From assembly GCA_030770535.1 (NCBI GenBank), contig JASVEC010000010.1:1116001-1180000 (forward strand): a DNA stretch of 64,000 bases, given 5' to 3'. Source of the stretch: Batkoa obscura. Taxonomy: Eukaryota; Entomophthoromycota; Entomophthoromycetes; Entomophthorales; Batkoaceae. The notes under the pieces were generated by a model. It was not told where the DNA came from and made no database searches. It saw only the letters and a list, made by a program, of their open reading frames with translations. Below are positions 11,700 through 23,484 of the stretch, in pieces. The number at the start of each line of letters is the position of its first letter. The first letter of the stretch is position 1. Position numbers and translations under genes: made by a program.

Positions 11700-12972
11700 C
11701 TAATCATCACATAGATTTAAAGATGTCCTATTTTGAATAGTATTATTAGAACTAAACGTGACCCGAACTAAAAAAATAAGTTTAGTGTTAGTTTATATTT
11801 AACAGTATATAACTTACTATATTTTCCTAACCCTTTACCAAAATTACGATAACATTGAATAATCAATCCAATAGTAATTAATATAAAAATCAATGATATA
11901 AAGCCTAATAGAATAATTAGTCTTAAATATCATATTCAATGTTATATATACTTACAAAATAATGACATAAAATTTCTAAATGAATTATACTCTTTCTTTG
12001 TATAAATGCGATAAATTTTAAATATAAAATAAGCAACTCCACTTGTTAATCCAAAAAGAGAAACATAACATAAAATTGAATTTTCTCTTTGTACCGATAT
12101 TATTGCGACTAATAATATTATTACAGCTAATGGTACCGATGCAATAGTTAATGGATATTCATAATCTTTTATGTTTAGGTATAAACATAAAAATTGATAA
12201 GTAAACCCAAAAAAGAAAAAAACGTCGAATTTCAAAAACATTAATAATAAATGATAAAGCATATAATATCCTACAATTATTAGTATTTGAATAATAATGA
12301 TATATTGAAAAAATGTTACTTCTCATAGTTAAATCAGATCCTGTTTTTCTATAAATATCCCATCCAAACTCTTGATAGCATTTAAAACCAGAATAAGCCA
12401 AGGCTACTTGACAAATTGCTATTATTGATGCTACTGAAATAACTACTTTTTTTATCATTTCAAGCCTATCAAAAAAGTAATCATTATCCTTATAAATTTC
12501 AGCAATATTTTGATATTGAAAATATTGAAATATTGAATAAACAAAAGACATGATATTAAATAAAATCAATCCAAATATTTGTAACGTATTTTTAAAAAAC
12601 ACCTAAATAATTGATCAGTCTAAATTAAAATTTATATTAATACATAATATTACCGATTCCATACTAATAACAACTTGAAATACTTGGGATACGATAAATA
12701 TAATAAGATAAGATTGAAGCGCCTCAACCTTATCATCATTAGTAAATCCTTCATCAGTATCGTTTTTAGATGAAATAATTTGAAAATATAATATTCCTTC
12801 TAATGCTATAACTACAGCTCCTTGTATAAACGAAATGCATATAAAAATCACTGAATTAGATGATTTTGACTAAATGATTAAATGTTAATGATATTAATGC
12901 CCAAAAATATGAAACTTCTTTTACCCATGGAGTGTCTGTTTTTAATCTTAGTCTATTGATGAGGGATTGCAT
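11700..12972 (-). CDS. Uncharacterised fungal multi-TM protein
   Basis: Six exons (12972-12925, 12869-12654, 12602-12320, 12270-11956, 11904-11818, 11767-11700). All splice sites are consistent and frame is kept to 338 residues. About seven hydrophobic segments are visible. The segment FDVFFFFGFTYQFL, followed by LTIASVPLAVIILLVAIISV and a short cytoplasmic tail, resembles a family of fungal membrane proteins of unknown function that I recall without a name. Several short open frames here are exons of this one gene. No signal peptide is seen; the first exon codes only 16 residues. The topology suggests a receptor- or scaffold-like membrane protein, but no catalytic or ligand-binding motif is visible. 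Confidence 0.75.
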
Positions 12973-13717
12973 ATTCTCTTTATTGACACTCAAATTCAAA
13001 TCTAACTGTATATATATTATAAGTTGAACTATATTTTTAATATCAAGAACCTCCTAAACAATAAATTATCAAATTAACCTTGAAATTAGAATTCATTTCA
13101 ACTTTATTGGCTGAATTTATCATGCTAGCCTTGAATTATCCCTTTTAAGAAGTTATTTTTGTCATATCTTCCTTAATTGTCTACTTTTATTAATTTGCCT
13201 TATCTCTTGTAATTAAATTTATCATAAAATAGTTTTGTCAATGAATAGTTTTATTTTTATTGAAGTGATTCTACTTTGCAAATTGATTTATTGTTCAATT
13301 TGTTCTAATAGGCTTTTATCTATAATTAAAGTGTAAGGCTTAAGGTTTAAAATATTTTATCAACTACTTTAATATAATTCCTATGTGTAATATAATATCT
13401 ATTAAGAACAATTTGTTCTTTTGTATATCACAAAGCCTGTAGGTATTTATAATTTAATTTATAATGCCTTTTTATTGCTTATTACCACTTGATATGTACG
13501 TGATATTAATTGTTACATTTAGTTTATTCCCATTTATAAAAATACATTTTTATTCCATAGAGCTTATTATTTAACTTATCTCTATTATTGTATTTAGTAT
13601 AACACTATTTATCAAATGCATTATGACGTGCTATTTGAACAATTTCAAAAATCTTTAAGCATGAAATGACGATAGTAAAGTATATTAATTTTATAACAAA
13701 AATAGCAAAAGATCTTT
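12973..13717. other. Gene-free stretch
   Basis: 745 bases of AT-rich sequence between two minus-strand genes. I see nothing I can support beyond the presumed promoter of the upstream-facing gene. Confidence 0.4.
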
Positions 13718-15391
13718 TTATTCCTTTTTATGTTTAAGTTTTGTTTTAAAGCTGTTAATAAAACGAATATATAGACTAGTCCCTATATATATGCTAAATA
13801 ATACCACCAAAATAAATAGTATATAAATATCTAAACCATAAGCTCGAATAAATCCCATTTTGTAAGATACTGGTATCAAATGCTTTGTTTCGCAAGGTGG
13901 TAAGTCTAGTTTTGGATCAAATGCTTCAAAAGGACGGCAGGATTTAGCTAAATAACCATGGGATTCAATTAAAGTAGCAGCGTAATCCAGTCTCTTTGAA
14001 TAATACTGCATCATGGCATTGAATTTGTTTATATTATTTTTAAACTCTTGGTTTGAATCATTTAACAATGTATTTGCTTTATCAATAAAATCGGATGATG
14101 TGAAATCCATTTTATCAAGATGTAATCCAAGCTTATTACTAACAATTTTATATGCATTACGGAATTGATCTCCAAATAAAGGTAAGCAGAGTATCTTAGT
14201 AGAAGATGATACAGATTCAATCATAGACTCCATGCCACTATGACTTAAAAATATTTTAACATGATTATGATTTAATAATTCAGGTTGTGGAGCCCAGCTT
14301 AAAATTTTAATATGCTGATGTTGATTATTAAAAAATGACTCAGTTTGAATAGTTTCATTATTTATAATAATTTCAGCTGGAAACTCGCTTGACTTTGTTT
14401 TTCCCAATCCCCAAACAATACCATCAATACTCTTTTCATTTAGTAATAGAATACTAGACGTTAAAATACGCTCGATTAGTTCTTTGTTCAATACTGAAAA
14501 TGACCCAAATCCGATATATAATATATATTTATGATCCCTTAAATAGTTGATTAATTCTTCAGATTCTATTTCCTTGTTTTTGTATGATAAAATTGGCCCA
14601 ACTTGAAATAAATTAGGCTGCAATGGTAAAGCAGGTTCAAATCCGGTAAATGTATTACCAAGAATGATAGGGTAAATAGTATCACCAAACAATTTCATTC
14701 CAATATTAACTTTATACTCAGATTCTACTTTTTTAATGCTGTTAATCAACGGTAGTACTTTAAATATATTATGAATTGGGTCAACAACAAGCTGACAAAA
14801 TCTCTCAAAGTATGTCAATTCATCCATTGTTATTGGTCCATAACTTAAACTTTTAGTAATATATGGCATATTAGTGAACTCAGCAATATCGGTAGATTGG
14901 ATACTTACAACTAAAGGAATTCCTATTTCTCTAGCAAGCATTAGACAGGGAACTGAAAAAAAATCACATATAATAAGATCCGGTTTAGATTCTATTAAAT
15001 AAGACTTTAAACTACGATACATTGTTTTAAAAGAGCCTTCCAGAATTGGTGAAAACCTTAAAACTATGCCTTCAAGTGGGTCGTATTCGATACCTTCTTT
15101 TAATACTGTATTATAAGCCATAGTATATACTTCCTCTTCACTAAGTATACTTTCCCCAATACTATAATTTTTCATCCCTTGATATCCTGCTATATACTTC
15201 ATATTTTCATCAACACCTACATAGGTAACTTTGTGACCACGCTCAATCAGCTTCTCACTATAATTTAGTATACTCTTTACGTGCGATCTTCCTCCGAATC
15301 CACTATGAACAGCGATATTCAAACCTTGTTTCAAACAAATAACATTAGTAACTACTAGTAATAAAGGCCAAAAGGTGGTAATTATCTTCAT
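13718..15391 (-). CDS. UDP-glycosyltransferase, membrane-anchored GT1 family
   Basis: Single exon, 557 residues. A signal peptide (residues 1-19) precedes the mature start QGLNIAVHSGFGGRSHVKS, where His37 is the probable catalytic base of GT1 enzymes. The C-terminal half has the UGT signature: IKILSWAPQPELLNHNHVKI, then FLSHSGMESMIESVSSSTKI and LPLFGDQF. This segment binds the UDP-sugar. A C-terminal TM helix (about residues 520-545) ends in a Lys-rich tail, as in ER-resident UGTs of animals. The acceptor cannot be told; sterols, lipids or xenobiotics are usual in the family. Confidence 0.9.
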   Translation of the reverse strand: MKIITTFWPLLLVVTNVICLKQGLNIAVHSGFGGRSHVKSILNYSEKLIERGHKVTYVGVDENMKYIAGYQGMKNYSIGESILSEEEVYTMAYNTVLKEGIEYDPLEGIVLRFSPILEGSFKTMYRSLKSYLIESKPDLIICDFFSVPCLMLAREIGIPLVVSIQSTDIAEFTNMPYITKSLSYGPITMDELTYFERFCQLVVDPIHNIFKVLPLINSIKKVESEYKVNIGMKLFGDTIYPIILGNTFTGFEPALPLQPNLFQVGPILSYKNKEIESEELINYLRDHKYILYIGFGSFSVLNKELIERILTSSILLLNEKSIDGIVWGLGKTKSSEFPAEIIINNETIQTESFFNNQHQHIKILSWAPQPELLNHNHVKIFLSHSGMESMIESVSSSTKILCLPLFGDQFRNAYKIVSNKLGLHLDKMDFTSSDFIDKANTLLNDSNQEFKNNINKFNAMMQYYSKRLDYAATLIESHGYLAKSCRPFEAFDPKLDLPPCETKHLIPVSYKMGFIRAYGLDIYILFILVVLFSIYIGTSLYIRFINSFKTKLKHKKE

Positions 15392-15434
15392 CTTGAATCT
15401 ATTTAGTCTTAGTTTGTTTTATCCTACTTTTGAG

Positions 15435-15443
15435 TATATATAG
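15435..15443 (-). promoter_or_regulatory. TATA box of the UDP-glycosyltransferase gene
   Basis: TATATATA-type sequence on the minus strand about 45 bases upstream of the ATG at 15391. Position and sequence only. Confidence 0.45.
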
Positions 15444-15685
15444 TATTATCGCTTTTACTTTTTCTATAATTTATCATTCAGATAAAAATAAAAAAGCAAA
15501 TTTTTGGAAATTCTAATAATCTAATTTCTTACTTTAATTTTCGGGATGGTATAGGTTAAATTTGGATTTAATATTTTAAATTAAATTTTCCTTATTTGTT
15601 TATTAAAACTTAAAATACAATCAAGACTTATTAAATGATTTTCAACTATATGGACAGCTTTTAAATAATAAAATACTCGTCAAAA

Positions 15686-15789
15686 ATATGGGGACGTATT
15701 TTTACCTTTAAGAATTTTAGTAATAGCTTTTCTACTAAAATAGTACTTAAAAGATGGGAAGTGACGAAGCCAAAAAACCATCCTCGTAT
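15686..15789 (+). mobile_element. MITE-A copy (hairpin miniature element)
   Basis: Starts ATATGGGGACGTATTTTTAC and ends with the near-complement CCATCCTCGTAT. The interior shows the family core AAGAATTTTAGTAATAGC and TTAAAAGATGGGAAGTGACG. No coding capacity. This is the only copy in the gene-dense half. Confidence 0.75.
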
Positions 15790-15857
15790 GTTATAAGAAA
15801 ATTTAAAATAATTGTTTAATCATGTGAACTACTTTTTTGCAAAAGTGAATTAATGTA

Positions 15858-15929
15858 CTTCCTCACGGGGAATCGAACCCCGGCCGTTCCGGTGAAAGCG
15901 GAAAATCCTAACCACTGGACCATGAAGAA
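15858..15929 (-). tRNA. tRNA-Glu (UUC)
   Basis: 72-base cloverleaf. The acceptor stem TTCTTCA pairs with TGAGGAA; the anticodon arm is TTCCG-CTTTCAC-CGGAA (anticodon TTC) and the T arm CGGGG-TTCGATT-CCCCG. Identical in sequence to the copy at 30736. Confidence 0.95.
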
Positions 15930-16826
15930 GACTTCTCTTGATCTGAGTAAGAAACAATATTATATAATTTACAAAATTCTCTTAGACTCCTGTTTTTAGT
16001 TCGGATAATTTATTTTATTTATATTAGGCGGTCTGATAAAGTGTCGGTGATATCTCTTCAATTATCTATCGTCCCCATTGTCTACTTAAAATTTATATGA
16101 AGCTTAGCTTTCAACCAACATACTTTTGGAAAACTCATATTAAAAACCACACTTGTATAAATAAGTCAAAATTTTGATTTATAATAGATATTTGCTACTA
16201 ATTATTTAAGAAGTTTACAAATTTTCAAGTGCTGATTTACTATTTAGTCAAAGTAGCTCTCATACAAGTTTATATTATTCATATGTTTTGGAGGGATACG
16301 ATTGTAAATGAGTTTTTTTATAAATCAAGTTTTATATGGTAACATTAAAGATGCTGATTTTCTAACATATTAGATTTGAAAGCAAATTTTAGTTAAGTTT
16401 AAAGTTATAGAATAAATGCCCCATAATTCGAACCTTAGTTATAAACCTTTGAAGCTTTATTAGTCAAATATTCAAAGTAAAATTCAGTTGTTAGTAATGT
16501 TTTTACTGTGTTCAAGTCCACGGTCTATTTTTTATCAATATTAATAATTGAAAAATTATAACCAATAACATAAATTAGTAATTATTGATAAAGTTCTTTA
16601 TAAATATAATAAAAGTGTGCTTTTTAAGATACAAGATTAAATGAAGTGATTGTTCTAAAAACTTAATTAATATTCCAATTAGATATTTCAAAAACACCAA
16701 CAAAATTAAGCCATCCGCTGCAAAGATTGGCTAATTGCAAAGAGCCACAAATTGCCAACTTTAGTAAAAATTATTATATGCCAGTGGAAGGTATCTGAGT
16801 TTAATAACTATTTTTTTTAACTTAAA
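15930..16826. other. Gene-free stretch
   Basis: About 0.9 kb of AT-rich sequence between tRNA-Glu and the RhoGEF gene; presumed promoters only. No open frame of note. Confidence 0.4.
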
Positions 16827-19507
16827 ATGGGTGAGGTAGATGACAATGAATCAATTATGGAATTGGATACGTACATTGATCTTTCGGATAATAATTTACG
16901 CGAGGTACCACCCATCAATGGAGGTAAATGGATATTATTACTACTACTTTAAATTAGTTGAAAATAAAAATGCAACAATAATAAAAGTAATTCAATCTAA
17001 TCCCCATTTCTAGTTGTAACCCACCTTCGTCTAGATTCAAATGAGATTGATAATTTATTTAAATTTAAAATGGATGATTTTACAAGCTTAACAGTATTGG
17101 ATTTAAGTTATAATAAGCTTGAAGAGTTTAGCTCAACATTTAGTAAGCTAACTCAACTCAAAGAGTTATATCTCAACCATAATTATTTAACCGACATACC
17201 AAGCTCAATAGCTCATTTGAAGAATTTGGAAATTTTAGATGTATCATATAACAAAATCGTAAAAATATCAGCTCAAGGCGTTGTTAAACTGGTTAACTTA
17301 CATCACCTCAACTTGAGATACAACTTGTTGGAAGAATTGCCTTATTCTTTGGGAGTTTTGGAATCTAGGCTGTTTACTTTATTGGTGGATAATAACCCTT
17401 ATAATAGCCATTTTATTAACTTAATAGGTATTTCTTATCGCATAAATTTTAATCATTTATTTTAATCTAGTTAGGTACTTTGCTGCAAGAAAATCAGCAA
17501 TTATCGTTACCAAAAACTAATCGATGGTCAAGACTTCGTAGTGCCATGAGAAGAAGTATATCTTTAGATAATGAAGATGCTGATTATTTTTTAGATCCGG
17601 AAATACAAATGAGTAAGCAGAGAAGTCTGATGAACTTACGAGAAGAAAAAAGGATGCATGAAAAGTTCAAAAAATTAGCTTTAAAAAAAGAAGATGGGGA
17701 TGAGCAGCCAAAAATACCAGCTAAAAACCCTAGAAGGTTTGTGAAATCCTCTTCAACTATGGGAGATAGTCTAGTCGAAAGGCAAGCATTTGATAATCGA
17801 CGTTGTCAAACTTTAGATGGGTTTGTTTTTATGGCTGAAAGTGAACCGAATTCACCTTCTTTTGGCGTTGAAGAGATCGAATCTACCCCAAGAACGCCAA
17901 CTTCATTAAGAAAATTAGGCTTTTCAAACCTTGTAGAAGTAGAATCTACGCCTAGTTTACCAACCAGAAGAAGGTCACAATCAAAGAGCAGTATTAACAC
18001 TAATTCTTCCAATGCCTCAACCCATCTTAAAGAGTCAAAAAATTTACCACCTTTACCCTTTTCACCACCATATCAAGAAAATCATGAGAATTGGCCTCCA
18101 ATTTCAGTCGGCGCTAACCAGCTACCCTCTCACTCAAAATTAATTGATTTTTTTCGTCAGCTTCGGGATATATGGGACTTGAGCCCAGCCTCAAGTGAAA
18201 GTAAAGAGGTGGGAATACATCGACGTAAAGTCAAAGATTTAAGCTTGATAAAAGGATCAGATGGAAATGGATCAGGGGATGATACAGATTTAACACCAGC
18301 CCCTAAATTGGATGGGGATAAAGCATCACAAGAACAAAGGAGGAGGAATATAATGCAAGAGATATTGACTACGGAAGAAACCTATGTTCATTCATTAAAA
18401 GCATTGATAGAGATTTATATAGAAGGAGCGGAAAGAGAAAAAATATTTACAGCAGAGGAAAATCGAATTTTATTTTCCAATGTTAAGTCCATCTTATTAT
18501 TTCACCAATCACATCTCCTTCCAGAAATCAAAAAAGAAGTTTTAACTCCAGATTCAGGAAAGATTGGAGGAGTGTTTAAAAAGTTATCAGTGTATCTTAA
18601 AATGTATTCATTATATGTCAATGATTTTGATCAAGCAAACATTGAAGCAGAGAAACTAAACTTGATATTACATAACCAGAACGGGATGATGGATAAGATG
18701 GGAGTTGGTGCGCAATCAAGGCAGAGGAGAAGGATTAAGAATTATTTAGAACAGTGTAGCCAACACCCAAAACATAATCAACTTAATCTACAAGGCTTTT
18801 TGTTATTGCCTGTACAAAGGATACCTCGCTATAAAATGCTTTTATATGATTTGTTAAAATATACCCCTCTAGATGACCCGGATCGACAGGACCTTATTGA
18901 TGCACATTCTGATATCGCTAAAAGAGCACAAGAAATTAACGAGAGAAAAAGAGTTAAAGAGGCTAATGATAAGGTGATTGAGATTCAAAATTCAATAAAA
19001 GGAAATCATAAGGTAGGATTTTAAATAATATTTTAAATAGGATACCTAATAAATTTTATAATAAGGTGCCCTTAGTTGAGCCTCACCGTCGATTTATTAA
19101 AGAAGGTTTTTTATATCTATCAAGAATAGTTAGTATGAAACAGGGACATTCCCAACCTCAATTAAATACTTTAGATGTACGTGTACACTTTAAATATTTT
19201 TTGTTTAACGACATTATGATCCAATGTAAAAGAATTGGTAAAGAATTGGAGCTGCATCGCATTTTGGAGTTGGGTACAAAACTCAAACCTGCAAGACTTA
19301 TCTCTGGAAAATGTAAATTTTAACTTTTATTTTTATACTTTGAAGTTAAATTTAATTTTTAGCTTTAAGAGTAGTTGATAATCATACCATTTATTACTTT
19401 TCAGGAGAAACTGAAGAGGTAATTTTGATTTGTATCCAGTTTCTGTGTTTTATTTAATTAATATTTTTTAGTTGGCATCTTGGGCAGCAGCTATTAATTC
19501 TAGATAA
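16827..19507 (+). CDS. LRR-DH-PH protein, predicted Rho guanine-nucleotide exchange factor
   Basis: Six exons (16827-16923, 17014-17427, 17475-19012, 19066-19312, 19363-19418, 19472-19507) give 795 residues. Residues about 15-165 are leucine-rich repeats (LTVLDLSYNKLEEF, LKELYLNHNYLTDIP, LEILDVSYNKI). A basic Ser-rich linker follows. The DH domain (about 458-670) begins RRNIMQEILTTEETYVHSLK and includes LLLPVQRIPRYKMLLYDLLK, the conserved CR3 helix of RhoGEFs. A PH domain (about 683-795) ends YYFSGETEELASWAAAINSR, split over two tiny exons. The family loads GTP on Rho GTPases; a Rho GTPase is encoded 3.2 kb downstream, but their pairing is inference. Exon 4 uses the acceptor at 19065; the earlier AG would bring a stop. 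Confidence 0.88.
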
Positions 19508-19934
19508 CTTAACCATTTAAAATATTTTTCATTTATTAAAATTTTTAATTATTTTTTTTTACAGTTTAATATTTGTTTCTTGTAGTTCGATAATCTTTCA
19601 AAAAGTTGTAATATTTTTTTAGTTTATATCTTTTATAATTTTATTAATATGGTAATCATTATTGAGAATTATTATACTATAAAGTTAAAATTATTTACCT
19701 GGTTTTGAGATTATAATAACAGGTATTCAAATAGTGTCGATAATACTATTATGACCTAAAAGCTCTTTATAAAACATAGTATATTAATTATTTTCAATAC
19801 TAAAGCTAATTGCTTAAATTTTAATTATATTAAAAGCTAACATCGATTTTTTCAATAATCCTTCTCAGCCAATCACAATAATAACTGAATAAATTCTAAA
19901 TTTCCATTCAGATAAATTTTATTTCTGCAGTGAA
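19508..19934. other. Intergenic region
   Basis: 427 AT-rich bases between two plus-strand genes. Nothing else recognised. Confidence 0.4.
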
Positions 19935-20935
19935 ATGTATAAACAAAAAAACAAAACAAAACTAGAAGCAAACTACAAAATAAAAAACAAGATAAATGAG
20001 ATTGCCAGCTTTTTACTACCACCATCCGAAGGAAATTTAAGAAAAAAGAGTAAGCAAGAGAAAGCCAAAAAGACTAAACATGAGGGGGATGAAAATAAAG
20101 TAATAGATTTAAAAAAGAAGGAAGTAAATGAGGCGATAAATGAAGATAATAAAGAAGAGGAAAAAGACAATAAACTATATATAAAAGAAGCAAAAAATAA
20201 AAATAGTATGCAAAGGAATTTTGGGTTAAAACAAATTATGGACACGCCATATAAATTAGTTTGGTAACTATAATAAAAGCTAACAATTGACTTGATTTAA
20301 TATTGGTTTAGGCCTGAGATACCAAATGAAATTCAAAACCAGTGCTTGGAATTAATATTGAAGTAAATTAAATTTAAAAGTTAGTAATCCAATATTGATT
20401 TATTTAGATCAATAACCGATCATGATAATTATAAACAAGAGATAACAATAGGTTTAAATGAAGTATTAAGTAAATTGCAGAAAGAAGTTTTAAATGAAGA
20501 AGCTCCCTATCATGCAATAATCTTATGCAAAGAAGATCTTTCGAGTATATCAATATTGAATCCAATATTACAATTAATATCAATGTACTCTGGGAAAATT
20601 TATCCAGTGTTAGTACCTAAAGGGAGCCAGCTTCAACTCCAAAGTAAACTCAACATTTCGAGATGCTGTATTTTTGGTATTAAAGTAAGGTTTATTTTAT
20701 TTTTGAATGTTTTCTTACTCAATTAATCTAGAAGGACTCAGCAGTGTTTAAGCCTTTGATTGAATATTATACTACAGATGTTTTACCTTTGATTGAAACA
20801 CAGTTTTTTGAGAACTCTTGGTTTAATCAGACTGGGCTGAATTCAGGAAACCCTGTTTATTTACCTCTTAATGTGAAAAATTTAAAGATAAAACAAATTA
20901 GGAAAGACAAATTTAGCGGGGTTAGAAATAAATAG
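19935..20935 (+). CDS. Pop3/Rpp38-like protein, possible RNase P/MRP subunit
   Basis: Four exons (19935-20263, 20312-20362, 20408-20684, 20732-20935) give 286 residues. The N-terminal 110 residues are Lys/Glu-rich and presumably disordered. The C-terminal part resembles an L7Ae-type fold as in Pop3/Rpp38. It has ITIGLNEVLSKLQKE, then APYHAIILCKEDLSSISIL, LISMYSGKIYPVLVPKGS, and LNISRCCIFGIK. Pop3/Rpp38 proteins bind RNase P and RNase MRP RNAs in tRNA and rRNA processing. The match is by motif order from memory, so the family call is moderate; another L7Ae-fold RNA-binding protein is the main alternative. Confidence 0.6.
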
Positions 20936-22749
20936 ATTTTATTATTTATTAAAGTGTATTATGCTATACTGCCTTTTATTGATTTATTCAGTTAATTTTA
21001 ATAAACTTTAATAGTATAATTTTAAATATAGTGGTTGAAATTGTAGTTAGTCTTTTACTATTATTAACAATGACAAACTCTTAGATTAAACTATTCTATT
21101 CTTAGTGTAAAATTTAAATAAAGATTATTAATAAATAATAAATAATAAAAGAATATCAAAAGCTTCAACAAAATTATTATCTTTAGCTTTTATGTTATAT
21201 GTAGTAATAATTATGTCAATATTTTATTAACTCTAAGGTTTGGACATTTTAAATGAATATCTATTTTATAAATAAATATTGTCGAAGCTTGAAATACTAT
21301 AACTGAATACCATGATGCTAAACAATCATATCTCTTTTTTTATCAACATTGATAATATTAAATAACTACACACTTTAATTTATTAAATTAAATAAATTCA
21401 TATGATAAAAACTTTATAATGACCAAGATTGGACAAAAATAATATAGCTAGTAAATACGGCGTAAAATCTTTTACAAAATGCACCATATTAAGATCAAAC
21501 TTTAATTAAATTTACATTCTAATTACTCATAAAAGTTATTTAATTATCACATTAATTATCATAGATAAAAAGGAAAATGTAAAATAAATATTTGAAATGA
21601 ATTTTTTAACTTGATAAAATTAAATTTTAATGCCTTCATAGTAAAAGAATAGATAAAGGTAAGAAGTAGGAACAAACCACTTATATATGTCATAAAAGAA
21701 TAACTAAAACTTCATAATAAAAGCAATAAAAGCAATAAACGCAACAACAATAAACAATTCTAATGATTCCAATAGTTCTACTACAAAACTTTTAATATAA
21801 ATTCAATTCCTTTATAACCACATTTTTAAATTGCGAAAATAAATTACCAAATTAAAGAATCAGAGCAAATAAACTCTGTTTGTTGGGGTTGAGTTTGAGC
21901 CAATAAGAAAGGAGTAACAATAGAACCGATGGTTTTAATTGAATTATAATTTGATCTATAGCTTTAAAAAATACTAAGTTGCATTTCAACGGTAGTTTAA
22001 AATTAATAAGAATGGGTGTCATAAAGTGGCGACATAACTCGAACAAAATAAACGTTATCATTTCAGTATTTGAAGAGGATGTGTGGGAGTAAGCAAATAA
22101 AGCTCAAATTAAAAAAATTGATAATAAATAATAAATAACACCAAGGTTAATTTTGAAAACAGGCTTCTTGTTATACTTTATTTAGTAATGTAATCAAGTT
22201 TGTGAGTGATCTAGTCGCAATTTGTTGCTTCAATAATAGTTTATCCATAAAATATAGAATAAATTGCTAGCTATTATTGGCTATAATCTAGAATCATACT
22301 TTATCAAATCTTTAGGATAAAAAAAGGGGAAGTCAATAAGAGTCGAAATTCAAATTAAAGCCAATCAAGGGAATGTTTCGATACTAAACTCTCCAATCAA
22401 ATGGCCACCTTAGGTGATTATGACATTGATCTAACATCTACATCCCCTATCTTAAAATAGAAATATATGGCTTAAGGCCAAATAATGATCATTATTAAAT
22501 AGTAGAACTAAGTGAGATTTGAATTCATTTATTAAATTTGTTTCTTTAACTTTTCGATAACTCTCATTCAAAAGTTATCTTTTACTTTCAACTTCCTTTT
22601 ACATTATAAGATTACAACTATTGTTCTTGATCTTATAATATAACCTCAATTCTATTTTATATAAATACATGAGTACTAGAAAGGTAACTCTTTCTCTTCT
22701 TTTTTCATTTCATTATTTAATATTTTAAACAAAGATAAGACGTGCCCCC
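20936..22749. other. Gene-free stretch
   Basis: 1.8 kb of AT-rich sequence. The open frame at 21852-22061 (-) has no family features and I do not accept it. The 3' 300 bases are the promoter of the Rho gene; a CCAAT-like site lies near 22393. Confidence 0.45.
22658..22665 (+). promoter_or_regulatory. TATA box of the Rho GTPase gene
   Basis: TATATAAA about 85 bases upstream of the ATG at 22750. A second ATG lies just after it at 22669 (see the Rho entry). Confidence 0.45.
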
Positions 22750-23484
22750 ATGCCAGACTTACGTAAAAAACTTGTTATTGTTGGCGATGGAGGTTGTGGA
22801 AAGACATGTTTATTGGTTGTGTTCGCAACCAATGAGTTCCCAAAAGTAACTTTTCATCAAGTTTATCTATATATCATTTACTTACAACTTAACCTAGACC
22901 TACGTACCTACAGTATTTGAAAATTATATGGCTCAAGTCAAAGTAGATGGTAAAAAGATTGAGTTAGCCTTATGGGATACCGCTGGCCAAGAAGATTATG
23001 ATAGGCTAAGGCCATTATCTTATCCAGATACAAATGTACTGATCATTGCCTTCTCAATTGCTTCTCAACTTTCACTTAAAAATGTAATAGAAAGAGTAAG
23101 CCTTATATTTTTAGTTTGTCTTTAACTTTATTAACTTTTTCTTAGTGGCATCCAGAGATATCTCACTTTGCTTTAGGAGTGCCCTTTTTATTAGTTGGTC
23201 TAAAATCGGATCTACGTAAAGATCTTCCTACTTTAACCGAGTTAGATCGCTTAGGACAGGCACCAGTATCTGAGCAACAGGTAATAGATTAAGATAACGT
23301 AATAATCAGTTATTAACTTATTGATTAGGGTATATCCACAGCTAGACAAATAGGAGCAGTAAAATATTTAGAATGTTCTGCACGCACACGCGAGGGGGTA
23401 GACCAAGTGTTCCAATCGGCTTGTAGAGCAATTATACAGAACCCCCTAGGCAAATTAAAACGTAGATTTTGCAGTCCGCTTTAA
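22750..23484 (+). CDS. Rho-family small GTPase (Rho1/RhoA-like)
   Basis: Four exons (22750-22845, 22898-23095, 23146-23280, 23329-23484) give 194 residues. The P-loop is GDGGCGKT (the Ala of GDGACGKT is Gly here). The effector region is [11 protein letters not shown]3 is [20 protein letters not shown] and G4 is LKSD where many Rhos have NKxD or CKxD. G5 is ECSAR. The C terminus is basic then CSPL, a CaaX box ending in Leu, which predicts geranylgeranylation and membrane attachment. In fungi Rho1 controls glucan synthesis, Pkc1 and actin. An alternative 5' exon (ATG at 22669, donor at 22684, acceptor before 22735) would add eleven in-frame residues. Confidence 0.92.

Larger units (their letters stand above)
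15392..15857. other. Intergenic region with one MITE-A copy
   Basis: The glycosyltransferase promoter, then a diverged MITE-A copy at 15686-15789, then the 3' side of tRNA-Glu. No gene seen. Confidence 0.5.

Noticed and set aside
17806-18012. Minus-strand frame inside the RhoGEF gene
   Set aside because: Antisense shadow of the Ser-rich linker exon.
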